The notes beneath the pieces are model-generated. The model saw only the letters and a list, made by a program, of their open reading frames with translations. It did no database searches and was not told the origin of the DNA. From assembly GCF_014280965.1 (NCBI RefSeq), contig NZ_JACODZ010000005.1, positions 186,001 through 250,000 on the forward strand: a stretch of 64,000 nucleotides of DNA. The letters are read 5' to 3'. Position numbers and translations under genes: made by a program. Within the stretch, counting starts at the first letter, position 1. Every line of letters starts with the position of its first letter. The DNA is from Echinicola salinicaeni (GTDB lineage: Bacteria > Bacteroidota > Bacteroidia > Cytophagales > Cyclobacteriaceae). Positions 18,276-26,502 of this stretch are shown piece after piece.

Positions 18276-19145
18276 ATGAAAATAAAAAAAACAATATTCG
18301 GCCTACTATTAAGTATAGCCATTCTACTTACTACTTACTTTATCTGTGATTTTATTTTAGACCTATCGAAGGATTATAGCCTTTGGGGATTTGGAGCCTT
18401 ACTTGGTTTTATACTGTTACTTATCACCATACATTTTTATTACAGCAAAGGAAAAAAATTTCTTCCTACAAAATTCATTATGTTCTTAGCTGTATTTGCA
18501 GTAGTATTTTTCATTTTTATGAGCGCGCCGAGTGTGCGCTTTGCCACTAAAGTACTACCCTCCTATATCTCTTTCCTATTGGGCGTGCTGGCAGGAGCTA
18601 TTTACTCTGACCGTGAAATTCAAAAAAGACATCTCTATACTAGCCTGTTATTTCTATTTCCATTTTTCCTGAACCTGAACTTTTATAGTTCTTGGGTGCA
18701 TTTTATAGAATTTGGTAATATTTCAGGAAAAGTCGACGAAAAAATCCATGTTCCCTTTGAAGTTCAAGACATTAACGACAACAGCTTACAAAATAAAGAT
18801 TTTGAAGGAAAAATCGTCGTATTCGATTTTTGGTTTATCAGCTGTGGACCGTGCTGGGTAAAATTCCCAGATCTTCAAAAATTGCACGAAAAATATAAAG
18901 ACAGCCCACAAGTTGAAATCTACGCAGTCAACAGGCCTATGCCAAAAGACAAACCCAATCAATTATTTAATTCCATCGAAGAAAAAGGTTATACTTTTCC
19001 TGTTCTAAGGGGAACTCAAAAAGTAATGGATGATTTCGATATTTATGTATATCCCACCATAGTGGTTTTGGACCAAGAAGGCAATATTGCCTATATGGGC
19101 AAAATAGAAGGAGTGGAAGAAGTGATTCAAAAACTTAGCAATTAA
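18276..19145 (+). CDS. Membrane-anchored TlpA-like thioredoxin
   Basis: A 289-residue protein. The first 145 residues contain four to five hydrophobic helices (about 5-29, 36-54, 66-84, 93-110, 121-140). The C-terminal 135 residues are a thioredoxin/AhpC-TSA fold with the active site FWFISCGPCW (Cys190, Cys193) and the cis-Pro region VYPTIVVLD near 263. The domain should face the periplasm and reduce or exchange protein disulfides. In Bacteroidota such TlpA proteins are numerous and client proteins are rarely known. The polysaccharide deacetylase gene follows 47 nt downstream and could be co-transcribed. Confidence 0.85.
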   Translation: MKIKKTIFGLLLSIAILLTTYFICDFILDLSKDYSLWGFGALLGFILLLITIHFYYSKGKKFLPTKFIMFLAVFAVVFFIFMSAPSVRFATKVLPSYISFLLGVLAGAIYSDREIQKRHLYTSLLFLFPFFLNLNFYSSWVHFIEFGNISGKVDEKIHVPFEVQDINDNSLQNKDFEGKIVVFDFWFISCGPCWVKFPDLQKLHEKYKDSPQVEIYAVNRPMPKDKPNQLFNSIEEKGYTFPVLRGTQKVMDDFDIYVYPTIVVLDQEGNIAYMGKIEGVEEVIQKLSN

Positions 19146-19192
19146 CTCATATTGAAAAAAAACTAGCTTAGACCATCTAACAATTTTTAATT

Positions 19193-20125
19193 ATGAAATC
19201 CATAGCCATTTCTTTAGTAGTTTTATTTATTACAATCCAATCGATGGCGCAAGAAAAGAAAATTTGCATTACAGTAGACGACCTTCCTACTGTAAGTTAT
19301 GGAATAAATGATATTGAATTTCAACGTCAAATCACAGAATCCCTTGTCAATGCTTTCAGCAGGGAAAACATTTCAGCAATAGGCTATGTGAACGAAAGCA
19401 AACTCTACAAAGATGAAAAATTAGATTCCACCAAGCTGCAGCTCCTAGAATTTTGGTTATCCAAGGGCATGCAACTTGGTAATCATACCTATTCCCACCC
19501 CAATTATCATCAAGTAGGCTATGAAGCTTTTACTGAAGACATTATCAAAGGAGAACAAATTCTAAGAAATCTTCTTCCAAAGTATAACCAAGAATTAAGG
19601 TTTTTCCGCCATCCCTATTTGCGTAGTGGAGACACCAAAGAATTAAATGATCAATTAAGCGAATTCCTAATCAATCATAACTATATAGCTGCCCCTGTCA
19701 CAGTTGACAATGATGATTATCTATTTGCTTACGCTTATTCAACAGCCTATAAAAATGGAGATACAGCATTAATGAAAAAGATAGGTAAAGCATATATTGA
19801 TTATATGGAAAGCAAGGTACTTTATTTTGAAAAATCTGCCCAAAAATTATTCAATAGGAATATAAATCAAATTTTACTTTGCCATGCTAGCCTATTGAAT
19901 GCTGATTATATGGAAGCATTGATCAGAAGAATCAAAAGCCTCGGATATCAATTTATTTCTCAAGAGGAAGCTTTGACGGATCCTGTCTATAATACTGCCA
20001 TTACCAAGTTTGGAGATTGGGGAATTTCATGGCTTGACAGATGGGCGATTAGCATGGGAAAGAAAGGCGACTTCTTCAAAGAAGATCCTATTACTCCTGA
20101 TTTCATCAAAGCCCTCAACCAATAA
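19193..20125 (+). CDS. Polysaccharide deacetylase (NodB homology) family protein, exported
   Basis: A 310-residue protein with signal peptide 1-19 (VVLFITIQSMAQ). NodB-type landmarks are TVDDLP (Asp29-Asp30 metal/catalytic pair), GNHTYSHPNYH near 97 (HxxxH metal ligands) and FFRHPYLRSG near 138. Members remove N- or O-acetyl groups from polysaccharides such as peptidoglycan, chitin or exopolysaccharide. The insertion between the second and third motifs and the long C-terminal helical part differ from short bacterial chitin deacetylases. It lies outside the capsule locus, so the substrate is open. Confidence 0.83.
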   Translation: MKSIAISLVVLFITIQSMAQEKKICITVDDLPTVSYGINDIEFQRQITESLVNAFSRENISAIGYVNESKLYKDEKLDSTKLQLLEFWLSKGMQLGNHTYSHPNYHQVGYEAFTEDIIKGEQILRNLLPKYNQELRFFRHPYLRSGDTKELNDQLSEFLINHNYIAAPVTVDNDDYLFAYAYSTAYKNGDTALMKKIGKAYIDYMESKVLYFEKSAQKLFNRNINQILLCHASLLNADYMEALIRRIKSLGYQFISQEEALTDPVYNTAITKFGDWGISWLDRWAISMGKKGDFFKEDPITPDFIKALNQ

Positions 20126-20571
20126 ATAGTTTAAAAATGAAGCGGATATTGACATAAAATGAAAGATTGACAAAAAGTTGCCTTTTTCTTATACAATTTA
20201 AAGTTGATGATTAACTATTTCTGATCATTTATATACAAAACCCTACCACACTTCTCATTCTTCAATCTTAACCTTACAAATAAGCATAATATTTCTTAAC
20301 TTAATTATGTAAAACATTGAATAAAAGACAATTAACAACAATCAAAAGATAAGACATCAAATAATGTAATTAGTGATTCTTAATCACCTAAAGAATCTCT
20401 TCTAACTGTTTGAAATAAATTGCGTTTTTCCGATCACAAATTTTTGACTAAAGTCCGTGCACTACACGGACTTTATTGTTTTTTATTCATCTTACAAATT
20501 ATTTCATATCGTGAAAATTGAAATACAAAACTTTTCCTTGTACATTGTATTTAGATATTATTTTTTTCACC
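20126..20571. other. 446-nt gene-free gap with two hairpins
   Basis: AT-rich sequence with no credible coding frame. It holds a small perfect hairpin GTGATT-CTT-AATCAC at 20373-20387 and a terminator-like hairpin at 20449-20486 that is not close to any upstream stop codon. A short non-coding RNA or a regulated leader is possible. Confidence 0.5.
20449..20486 (+). terminator. Terminator-like hairpin, 324 nt after the nearest upstream gene
   Basis: An 11-bp perfect stem (20449-20459 with 20465-20475, core AAAGTCCGTG) with a 5-nt loop and a T-rich tail. It lies 86 nt before the next start codon, so it may end a small RNA or act as an attenuator for the membrane protein/lysozyme pair. Confidence 0.65.
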
Positions 20572-21450
20572 ATGACATTCAACCACCAAAGAAACTACAT
20601 ATATGTAGGATTAGGAATACTTGTTATTGCATCATTCTTTAATCTATTATATGGTACTGCGGAAAGCTTTCAGTCGCAAGCTTCAAAAGAACTACTGACC
20701 AGCACCGCTATTATATCACAGATTGAGGCTATCATTCTTCCTTTAGCTGAAAGTATTCCATTGATAAAAAATTGGTCATATACCATTGAGGATGACTTTC
20801 AAAAGTTATTAAGCTATTTGGAGGTGGCAAATATCCTGGTCCTTATTCAATACAGCTTATTAAAGCTCAGTCATTGGATGTTTTTTAAATGGATTACTTT
20901 AATCACTTTTGCAGCCTTGTTCTGGCCTCCTATAAGATTATATGCTTTTCGGATTTTGATCCTCTTATTAATGATCTCACCTGGTTTAAATATTTTTTCC
21001 AGTTTAAGTGCAGGAATAGTTTCTCAGACCAATATTGATTTGGGAACTGAATTAAAATCTCATTTAGCAGCTACCAAAGACACAATAGATCAAAAAAAGT
21101 CCTTTCAGCAACTAAAACTGGACAGTCTTAAAAGTAAACAGGCAGAAAAACACGATGGAAAGTTGACCTTCTTGGACAAAGTAGAGGATAAAGCCATCAA
21201 AACCACAGACAATATTGAAAATGAAGTCAGCAAGCTAGGGTCAGACTTTTTAGCGATTATTAGGTTTGCCAGCCAACACGCAGTGGAACTGGCCATGAAT
21301 ATGTTGGTAAATATTATAATCATATTTGTCTTTCTACCACTCTTATATTGGTATATGTTCACATTGATCTTAAAAAAACTTTTCAATTTTTCCTTGCCCA
21401 ATTCCTTGATAAAAAAAGAAGAAAATAAAGTCAAAGACCTTATTAAATAA
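20572..21450 (+). CDS. Hypothetical integral membrane protein with a central coiled coil
   Basis: A 292-residue protein I do not recognise. Hydrophobic helices lie at about 10-31, 84-105, 110-150 (two close segments) and 250-280, with a polar Lys/Gln/Asp-rich, coiled-coil-like stretch at about 165-225 that probably faces the periplasm or cytoplasm as a stalk. I choose ATG 20572; the frame extends to a TTG at 20518 but the extra residues look unlike a start region. A GH25 lysozyme lipoprotein gene begins 13 nt after the stop, so the two are likely made together and may act at the cell wall. No function can be given. Confidence 0.65.
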   Translation: MTFNHQRNYIYVGLGILVIASFFNLLYGTAESFQSQASKELLTSTAIISQIEAIILPLAESIPLIKNWSYTIEDDFQKLLSYLEVANILVLIQYSLLKLSHWMFFKWITLITFAALFWPPIRLYAFRILILLLMISPGLNIFSSLSAGIVSQTNIDLGTELKSHLAATKDTIDQKKSFQQLKLDSLKSKQAEKHDGKLTFLDKVEDKAIKTTDNIENEVSKLGSDFLAIIRFASQHAVELAMNMLVNIIIIFVFLPLLYWYMFTLILKKLFNFSLPNSLIKKEENKVKDLIK

Positions 21451-21462
21451 TTAGCTCCTCAC

Positions 21463-22221
21463 ATGAAATCAATCAAACTCGAATTTATTTGCCTATTCGT
21501 ATCAATATCCCTCTTTTCCTGCAAAAAAGAGACAGAAAAAGACCAACAGTCAAGTCATAATTCCAATACCCCCGTTAGTACAACAGAAAAGCCCCAATTA
21601 CCCGATATAATTTTGGGCATAGATGTTTCCCATTTCCAAGGAGATATTAATTGGGAACAAATAAAAGCAGACCAGGTCTATTTTGCCTATGACAAGGCTA
21701 CACAAGGAGATTCTTTCAAAGACCCTGATTATTTTGAAAATCAAAAAGCAGCACATCAGGTAGGGCTACTTCATGGAGCTTATCATTTTTATATTTCTTC
21801 AGATTCCCCCGAAAAGCAAGCTCAGAACTTTCTTGAGACACTGGACTATACGAATTCAGACCTGCCTCCTGTATTGGATTTAGAAGAAGGAGGGATAAAA
21901 CTACCTCTAAATCATTCTAAATTTCATTCGGACGTCCTGACTTGGCTAAAAATTGTTGAAGAGAAACTCAATATCCAACCTATTATCTACACCAACAATC
22001 CTTTTGGAAATCAATACCTTAACAACCCGGAATTTGCAAAATACGATCTTTGGATTGCGGAGTATGGGGTTACTAAACCCAAAATACCTAAAGCCTGGGA
22101 GGAAAAAGGCTGGTTAATTTGGCAAAGAACAGATAAAAAAACCATCACTGGGGCAAAAGGAAATGTTGACCATGACCTATTTAATCCTGACAAAAGCTTT
22201 AGTACTGTCATTAAGGACTAA
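21463..22221 (+). CDS. GH25 family lysozyme, lipoprotein
   Basis: A 252-residue exported muramidase: lipoprotein signal ending at Cys20 (SISLFSCKK), a Ser/Thr/Pro linker to about 46, then a complete GH25 barrel with GIDVSHFQGDINW (Asp54), FAYDKATQG, GAYHFYI, the catalytic PPVLDLEEG (Asp139, Glu141) and a C-terminal WIAEYG...WLIWQ...DHDLFN segment. GH25 enzymes cut the MurNAc-GlcNAc bond of peptidoglycan. It probably trims the cell's own wall from the periplasm. It is the second gene of a pair with an unknown membrane protein. Confidence 0.9.
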   Translation: MKSIKLEFICLFVSISLFSCKKETEKDQQSSHNSNTPVSTTEKPQLPDIILGIDVSHFQGDINWEQIKADQVYFAYDKATQGDSFKDPDYFENQKAAHQVGLLHGAYHFYISSDSPEKQAQNFLETLDYTNSDLPPVLDLEEGGIKLPLNHSKFHSDVLTWLKIVEEKLNIQPIIYTNNPFGNQYLNNPEFAKYDLWIAEYGVTKPKIPKAWEEKGWLIWQRTDKKTITGAKGNVDHDLFNPDKSFSTVIKD

Positions 22222-22296
22222 CTTCAAGCCCATTGAAATTCCAAAGTGAAAATTCTATTAAATAAAATCCTATAATCAGAAAAGATCATTTGTACT

Positions 22297-23160
22297 ATGT
22301 CTTTATTCAAAACCATCCTCCTCAATTTGCTCTTAGTATGTATAGCTCAAAATGTTTTAGCCCAATCAGGAAAAGTATTTGACAATTTGAGCATGGATAG
22401 TGAAATTTTACAAGGAAAAAGAAAATATGCCATTTATCTTCCTCCTGATTATGAAAGCTCCGAAAGAAGTTATCCAGTACTATATCTTCTTCATGGAGCG
22501 GGAGACGATCAGACCGGTTGGGTACAATTTGGTGAAGTCCTTCACATTACTGATGAAGCCATAAAAGCAGGCAAAGCTACTTCAATGATTATCGTGATGC
22601 CAGATGCGAATACTGGAAGAAGAGGATATTTCAATCAGATCGATGGAGATTGGAATTATGAAGATTATATTTTCGAAGAATTGATTCCACACGTTGAAGA
22701 AAAGTACAGAATCAAAAAGGAAAAAAGATATAGGGCTGTCGCAGGTCTCTCCATGGGAGGAGGAGGAAGCTTCATGTATGCGCTGCACCATCCAGAGCTA
22801 TTTGCTGCAGCAGCTCCATTAAGTGCCTATATCGGTCCACTTACCCTTGATCAAATGACTTCTAGAATGAGTAATTTAGAGGACTATTCCGATGAAGCGC
22901 TGAAGGATTATTTCGAACAACACAATGCTCTTTCATTAATAGAAAAAATGGATACTAAATCCCTTTCTTCAATAAAGTGGTACATAGATTGCGGGGACGA
23001 TGACTTCTTATATGAAGGAAACAGTCTAATACATATAGCGATGAGAAAAAAAGAAATTCCACATGAATTCAGGATTAGAAATGGTGGGCATACTTGGACT
23101 TATTGGAGAGAGTCATTACCTTCGGTATTGGAATTCGTTTCCCAATCTTTTCACCAATAG
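22297..23160 (+). CDS. Exported esterase of the EstA/feruloyl-esterase type (alpha/beta hydrolase)
   Basis: A 287-residue protein with signal peptide 1-22 (CIAQNVLAQ) and an Esterase_D-like alpha/beta hydrolase fold: YAIYLPPDY at about 44-52, YLLHGAGDDQTGW near 63 (oxyanion region), the nucleophile elbow AGLSMGGGGSF with Ser152, an acid region WYIDCGDDDFLYEG near 228, and the His in NGGHTWTYWR near 265. Such secreted esterases act on feruloyl, acetyl or related esters of polysaccharides. It is a single gene, and nothing nearby fixes its substrate. Confidence 0.85.
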   Translation: MSLFKTILLNLLLVCIAQNVLAQSGKVFDNLSMDSEILQGKRKYAIYLPPDYESSERSYPVLYLLHGAGDDQTGWVQFGEVLHITDEAIKAGKATSMIIVMPDANTGRRGYFNQIDGDWNYEDYIFEELIPHVEEKYRIKKEKRYRAVAGLSMGGGGSFMYALHHPELFAAAAPLSAYIGPLTLDQMTSRMSNLEDYSDEALKDYFEQHNALSLIEKMDTKSLSSIKWYIDCGDDDFLYEGNSLIHIAMRKKEIPHEFRIRNGGHTWTYWRESLPSVLEFVSQSFHQ

Positions 23161-23334
23161 TCGTAAACAGTATATAGGTATTTTTTATATCATGATGACA
23201 GGATTTCATTCTAAATTTAGAACTTTAAACATATTTTAAAGCCCTTATTTGTTGAAATCCATCAAAATTCGACTATTTTTAATAAATATTATAACCGCAG
23301 AATTATATATTAACCACACCCATAAATTGTTTTT

Positions 23335-24870
23335 ATGCTTAATGAAACCGATATGAATGAAGCTGGGATTAAGGAGAAAATAATCCAACAGGGAATGGAT
23401 TTGGAAACAGTTGAATTGCAAATCCAAAATTTCACAAAGGGCTTTCCCTATTTGCCAATAGTAAAAGCTGCCAGTATAGGCAATGGCATTATTACCGTAA
23501 ACGATGATGAAATTAAAGATTACCTCCTCTCCTACAACGATAAGGTTTCAGAAAAAGAATTGGTAAAATTTGTTCCTGCAAGTGGTGCCGCCACGAGAAT
23601 GTTCAGGGATTTATTTGCTTACCTAGAAGCTGATGACCAATCATTAGCTAGCAATCCATTCGTTGAAAAATTTATTTCAAATTTGAAAACGTTTGCATTT
23701 TATAAGGACCTTTCAGAAGTCCTTGCTGAGGCGGACCTTGATATTAATCAGCTAATTGATCAGGAAAATTATTCTACCATAATCGATTATTTATTGAATG
23801 AGAAAGGGCTATCCTATGGAAATTTACCCAAGGGTTTACTGAAATTTCATAGATATGAAGATGGTAGCAGAACACCTGTTTATGAACATTTTGTAGAGGG
23901 TTTACAATACGGGTTGGGAAAAAACAATACCGTAAGATTACATTTCACTGTATCTCCAGAACATCAGGAAAGATTCGAAGACAAAGTGAATTTTCTAAAA
24001 AAATCACTAGGAGATCGATTTAATGTAAATTTTGAAGTAAGTTTTTCCCAACAGAAAAAATCGACGGATACCATTGCTGTAAATCCTGACAATACCCCTT
24101 TTATAGAAGAAGATGGAGAAATTTTATTCAGACCTGCAGGGCACGGTGCCTTATTGGAAAATTTAAATGAGATTGATGCAGATATTATATTTATCAAAAA
24201 CATAGACAATGTGGTGCCAGATCACCTGAAAGAGACCACTAAATCCTACAAAATTGCATTGGCCAGTATCCTTTTGGATCTCCAAAATGAAGTTTTTGAT
24301 TTACTTATCAAAATGGATAATGATTCTAATACTGATACTTTAAGTGCATCAGTGGACTTGCTGCAGAACAAATTAGGATTGCAATTCCCTTCCGAATTTA
24401 ACAACTGGGAAAATGAAATAAAATTTTCTTATGTGAAATCAAAACTGAACAGACCTATCAGGGTTTGTGGCATGGTAGAAAATACGGGGGAACCTGGCGG
24501 TGGACCTTTCTGGGTCAAAGATAAAGACGGAGCCATTTCTCTCCAAATAGGAGAAACAGCCCAACTTGACCTTAATAATCCAGAGCAAGCCTCCATATTA
24601 AAGCATTCAACACACTTTAACCCTACTGATCTCGTTTGTGCAGTAAGAAATTATAAAGGTGAAAAATTCAATCTCATGAAGCATCGTGACCCTGAAACAG
24701 GATTCATTACTACTAAATCAAAAAATGGGAAAGAGCTTAAAGCGCAGGAACTACCAGGTCTATGGAATGGATCAATGGCAGACTGGAACACGTTATTTGT
24801 GGAAGTTCCTTTATCCACCTTTAATCCCGTCAAGACCATAAATGATCTATTGAGAGAACAACATCAGTAG
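23335..24870 (+). CDS. DUF4301 family protein
   Basis: A 511-residue cytosolic protein that belongs to the DUF4301 family, common in Bacteroidota. Visible landmarks are FTKGFPYLPIVKAASIGNGI at about 33-52, KFVPASGAATRMFRDL near 80 (resembling a nucleotide-sugar-transferase-like glycine loop), FRPAGHGALLENL near 263, and RVCGMVENTGEPGGGPFWV near 378. The pattern recalls sugar-nucleotidyltransferase folds, but activity is unproven. It is monocistronic with a strong terminator. ATG 23353 is a possible later start. Confidence 0.8.
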   Translation: MLNETDMNEAGIKEKIIQQGMDLETVELQIQNFTKGFPYLPIVKAASIGNGIITVNDDEIKDYLLSYNDKVSEKELVKFVPASGAATRMFRDLFAYLEADDQSLASNPFVEKFISNLKTFAFYKDLSEVLAEADLDINQLIDQENYSTIIDYLLNEKGLSYGNLPKGLLKFHRYEDGSRTPVYEHFVEGLQYGLGKNNTVRLHFTVSPEHQERFEDKVNFLKKSLGDRFNVNFEVSFSQQKKSTDTIAVNPDNTPFIEEDGEILFRPAGHGALLENLNEIDADIIFIKNIDNVVPDHLKETTKSYKIALASILLDLQNEVFDLLIKMDNDSNTDTLSASVDLLQNKLGLQFPSEFNNWENEIKFSYVKSKLNRPIRVCGMVENTGEPGGGPFWVKDKDGAISLQIGETAQLDLNNPEQASILKHSTHFNPTDLVCAVRNYKGEKFNLMKHRDPETGFITTKSKNGKELKAQELPGLWNGSMADWNTLFVEVPLSTFNPVKTINDLLREQHQ

Positions 24871-24886
24871 TTTAAGCTACACACTA

Positions 24887-24935
24887 GTTAAAAGCGCTTA
24901 TTTTAAACATAAGCGCTTTTAACGTTCATTTTTTT
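24887..24935 (+). terminator. Intrinsic terminator of the DUF4301 gene
   Basis: A 14-bp perfect inverted repeat (24887-24900 with 24910-24923, core AAAAGCGCTTA) with a 9-nt loop, followed by a T-rich tract, 16 nt after the stop. Confidence 0.85.
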
Positions 24936-25129
24936 CATTCAACCAATTCCCACTTTGATTCAATTGATAATTTTTCTCAGAATTAATACTGTTTTTTGAT
25001 AAATGGTCAACACACTCAATCTTTGTCAAATTAAACATCTAATATCTTTGATATAAAACAGGTCAATACCGACTGACACCAATCCTTATAAGGATTTGAA
25101 AATCAAATATTTACAATATTATATAGCAA

Positions 25130-25157
25130 ATAAAAAAGCAGAGAAAACTTCTCTGCT
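25130..25157 (-). terminator. Intrinsic terminator of the DUF3078 gene
   Basis: Stem GCAGAG/CTCTGC (25138-25143 with 25151-25156). Read on the minus strand it is followed by TTTTTT, about 105 nt past the stop at 25264. A weaker T-rich tail on the plus side could make it bidirectional. Confidence 0.65.
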
Positions 25158-25263
25158 CTTTATTTTGAAAACTAAACCAACTATTATTTAACTACCACAG
25201 TTAAACAAAAATAGTAATTTTCACCTGTATTCAAAATATTTTATAAAAAAGGTATGTTATCAT

Positions 25264-26163
25264 CTATTTTTTGTTACTCACCTTATATAGTATACCTAAA
25301 GCTAAACCTTGACTATATTGAATTCCCGCATCTTGATCTATATCATACAAATTAATACTGGTAAAAGTCACATTGATCAATTGGGTAATCTTAGCTGTCA
25401 AGGCTATATCAAGTCGATGGTCTATTGTTTTCCATTCCAAGGTTTCATAGTTAGCATACATCTGGTACCTAGACTTAATATTAAAGTTTTCGGCAATGTC
25501 TTTATCCCATTCTGCAAATAACTGCAGGGCCAACCATTCAGTTCTCACCTTCTCTCCCATAGGAACGCCATAATTATCTTCCACATTATCCGAAACATCT
25601 AAATTGGCCACAAAAGTCCATCTTGGAGACAACGGACCAATACGCAGATTGAACTCATCATTTGGCTTAAATTCAAAACCTAGGGAAGTTGTCAAATAAC
25701 CAGGTGACATAAAATCTGATATGAGCGTCCTTACATCATCATCGCCAAACTCATAACCTCTGGTAAATTGGGAAAGGAAATTGGCAGAAAAATAACTCCC
25801 CCATTTTTCAGAAAGCTTATATCCTACCTTTGAATCAAGGAATATACGATCATTGGATTTTTTTGACTGCTCTCCTTCATTTTTAACTATTCCATAAAGC
25901 AATTCCATTTGGTTATCCCAGGTCCATCTTTCTTTGGCATAATTGGCCTTTCCTGCTAAAATGCTCCCAAATGATATGGAATTTACACCTCCCGATTTCC
26001 AGTTACTGCTAAATGCACCCTGATTAAAATTTAATCCAGCCGAAAATTCCTTCACCCAATATGAGGTGTCACTTTTCACTTTCTCTTCACCTTTGGTTTC
26101 GGTCTGAGCAAAACTCACAAGATAAATACCGAGGAAAGTGCAGGTTAGAAAAAAATTCTTCAT
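25264..26163 (-). CDS. DUF3078 domain-containing outer membrane protein
   Basis: A 299-residue protein with a signal peptide ending near residue 20 (LVSFAQ) and a beta-rich body typical of DUF3078: FSAGLNFNQGAFSSNWKSGGVNS at about 36-58, ANYAKERWTWDNQMELLYGIV near 68 and SKVGYKLSEKWGSYFSANFLSQF near 102. Regular alternation of aromatic residues suggests a small outer-membrane barrel. The function is unknown; the family is restricted mainly to Bacteroidota. I prefer ATG 26163, four codons inside the open frame, because it starts the signal peptide cleanly. It is divergent from the DUF202 gene across about 60 nt. Confidence 0.82.
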   Translation of the reverse strand: MKNFFLTCTFLGIYLVSFAQTETKGEEKVKSDTSYWVKEFSAGLNFNQGAFSSNWKSGGVNSISFGSILAGKANYAKERWTWDNQMELLYGIVKNEGEQSKKSNDRIFLDSKVGYKLSEKWGSYFSANFLSQFTRGYEFGDDDVRTLISDFMSPGYLTTSLGFEFKPNDEFNLRIGPLSPRWTFVANLDVSDNVEDNYGVPMGEKVRTEWLALQLFAEWDKDIAENFNIKSRYQMYANYETLEWKTIDHRLDIALTAKITQLINVTFTSINLYDIDQDAGIQYSQGLALGILYKVSNKK

Positions 26164-26223
26164 AGAAAAAAGCATTTTTTTTAGATTTATTATGAAATTG
26201 AACTACATGAAGTTAGCAAAACT

Positions 26224-26499
26224 ATGGAAAAAGAATCTGAAAATGAATTAATTGTTAGGGATTATTTGGCAAGACAAAGGACCAAAATGGCCAATGATAG
26301 AACACTTCTTTCGTATATTAGAACAAGTCTCTATTTTTTGGTCAGTGGTACTGCATTGGTAAAAGTAGAAGGCTTGGCCAATATCAAAGAATTTGGATAT
26401 TTATCATTCGGTATCAGCTTAATCTTCTTGATAATGGGATTCACCAACTTCTTCTCCATTAGAAGAAAGATCCAAAAAGGCCATTATGCTAAAATGTAA
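26224..26499 (+). CDS. DUF202 family small membrane protein
   Basis: A 91-residue protein with the DUF202 signature: a charged N terminus, RDYLARQRTKMANDRTLLSYIRTSLYFLVSG at about 10-40, and two hydrophobic helices (about 35-50 and 57-82). DUF202 domains also occur fused to VTC/SPX proteins in eukaryotes; bacterial function is unknown. The SLC13 permease gene begins 3 nt after its stop, so the two should be made together, which suggests an accessory role for the permease. Confidence 0.82.
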   Translation: MEKESENELIVRDYLARQRTKMANDRTLLSYIRTSLYFLVSGTALVKVEGLANIKEFGYLSFGISLIFLIMGFTNFFSIRRKIQKGHYAKM

Positions 26500-26502
26500 A
26501 CT

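Larger units (their letters stand above)
24871..25263. other. 393-nt gap with terminators only
   Basis: Contains the terminator of the DUF4301 gene (24887-24923) and that of the DUF3078 gene (25130-25157). Between them is AT-rich sequence without a credible coding frame. Confidence 0.6.
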
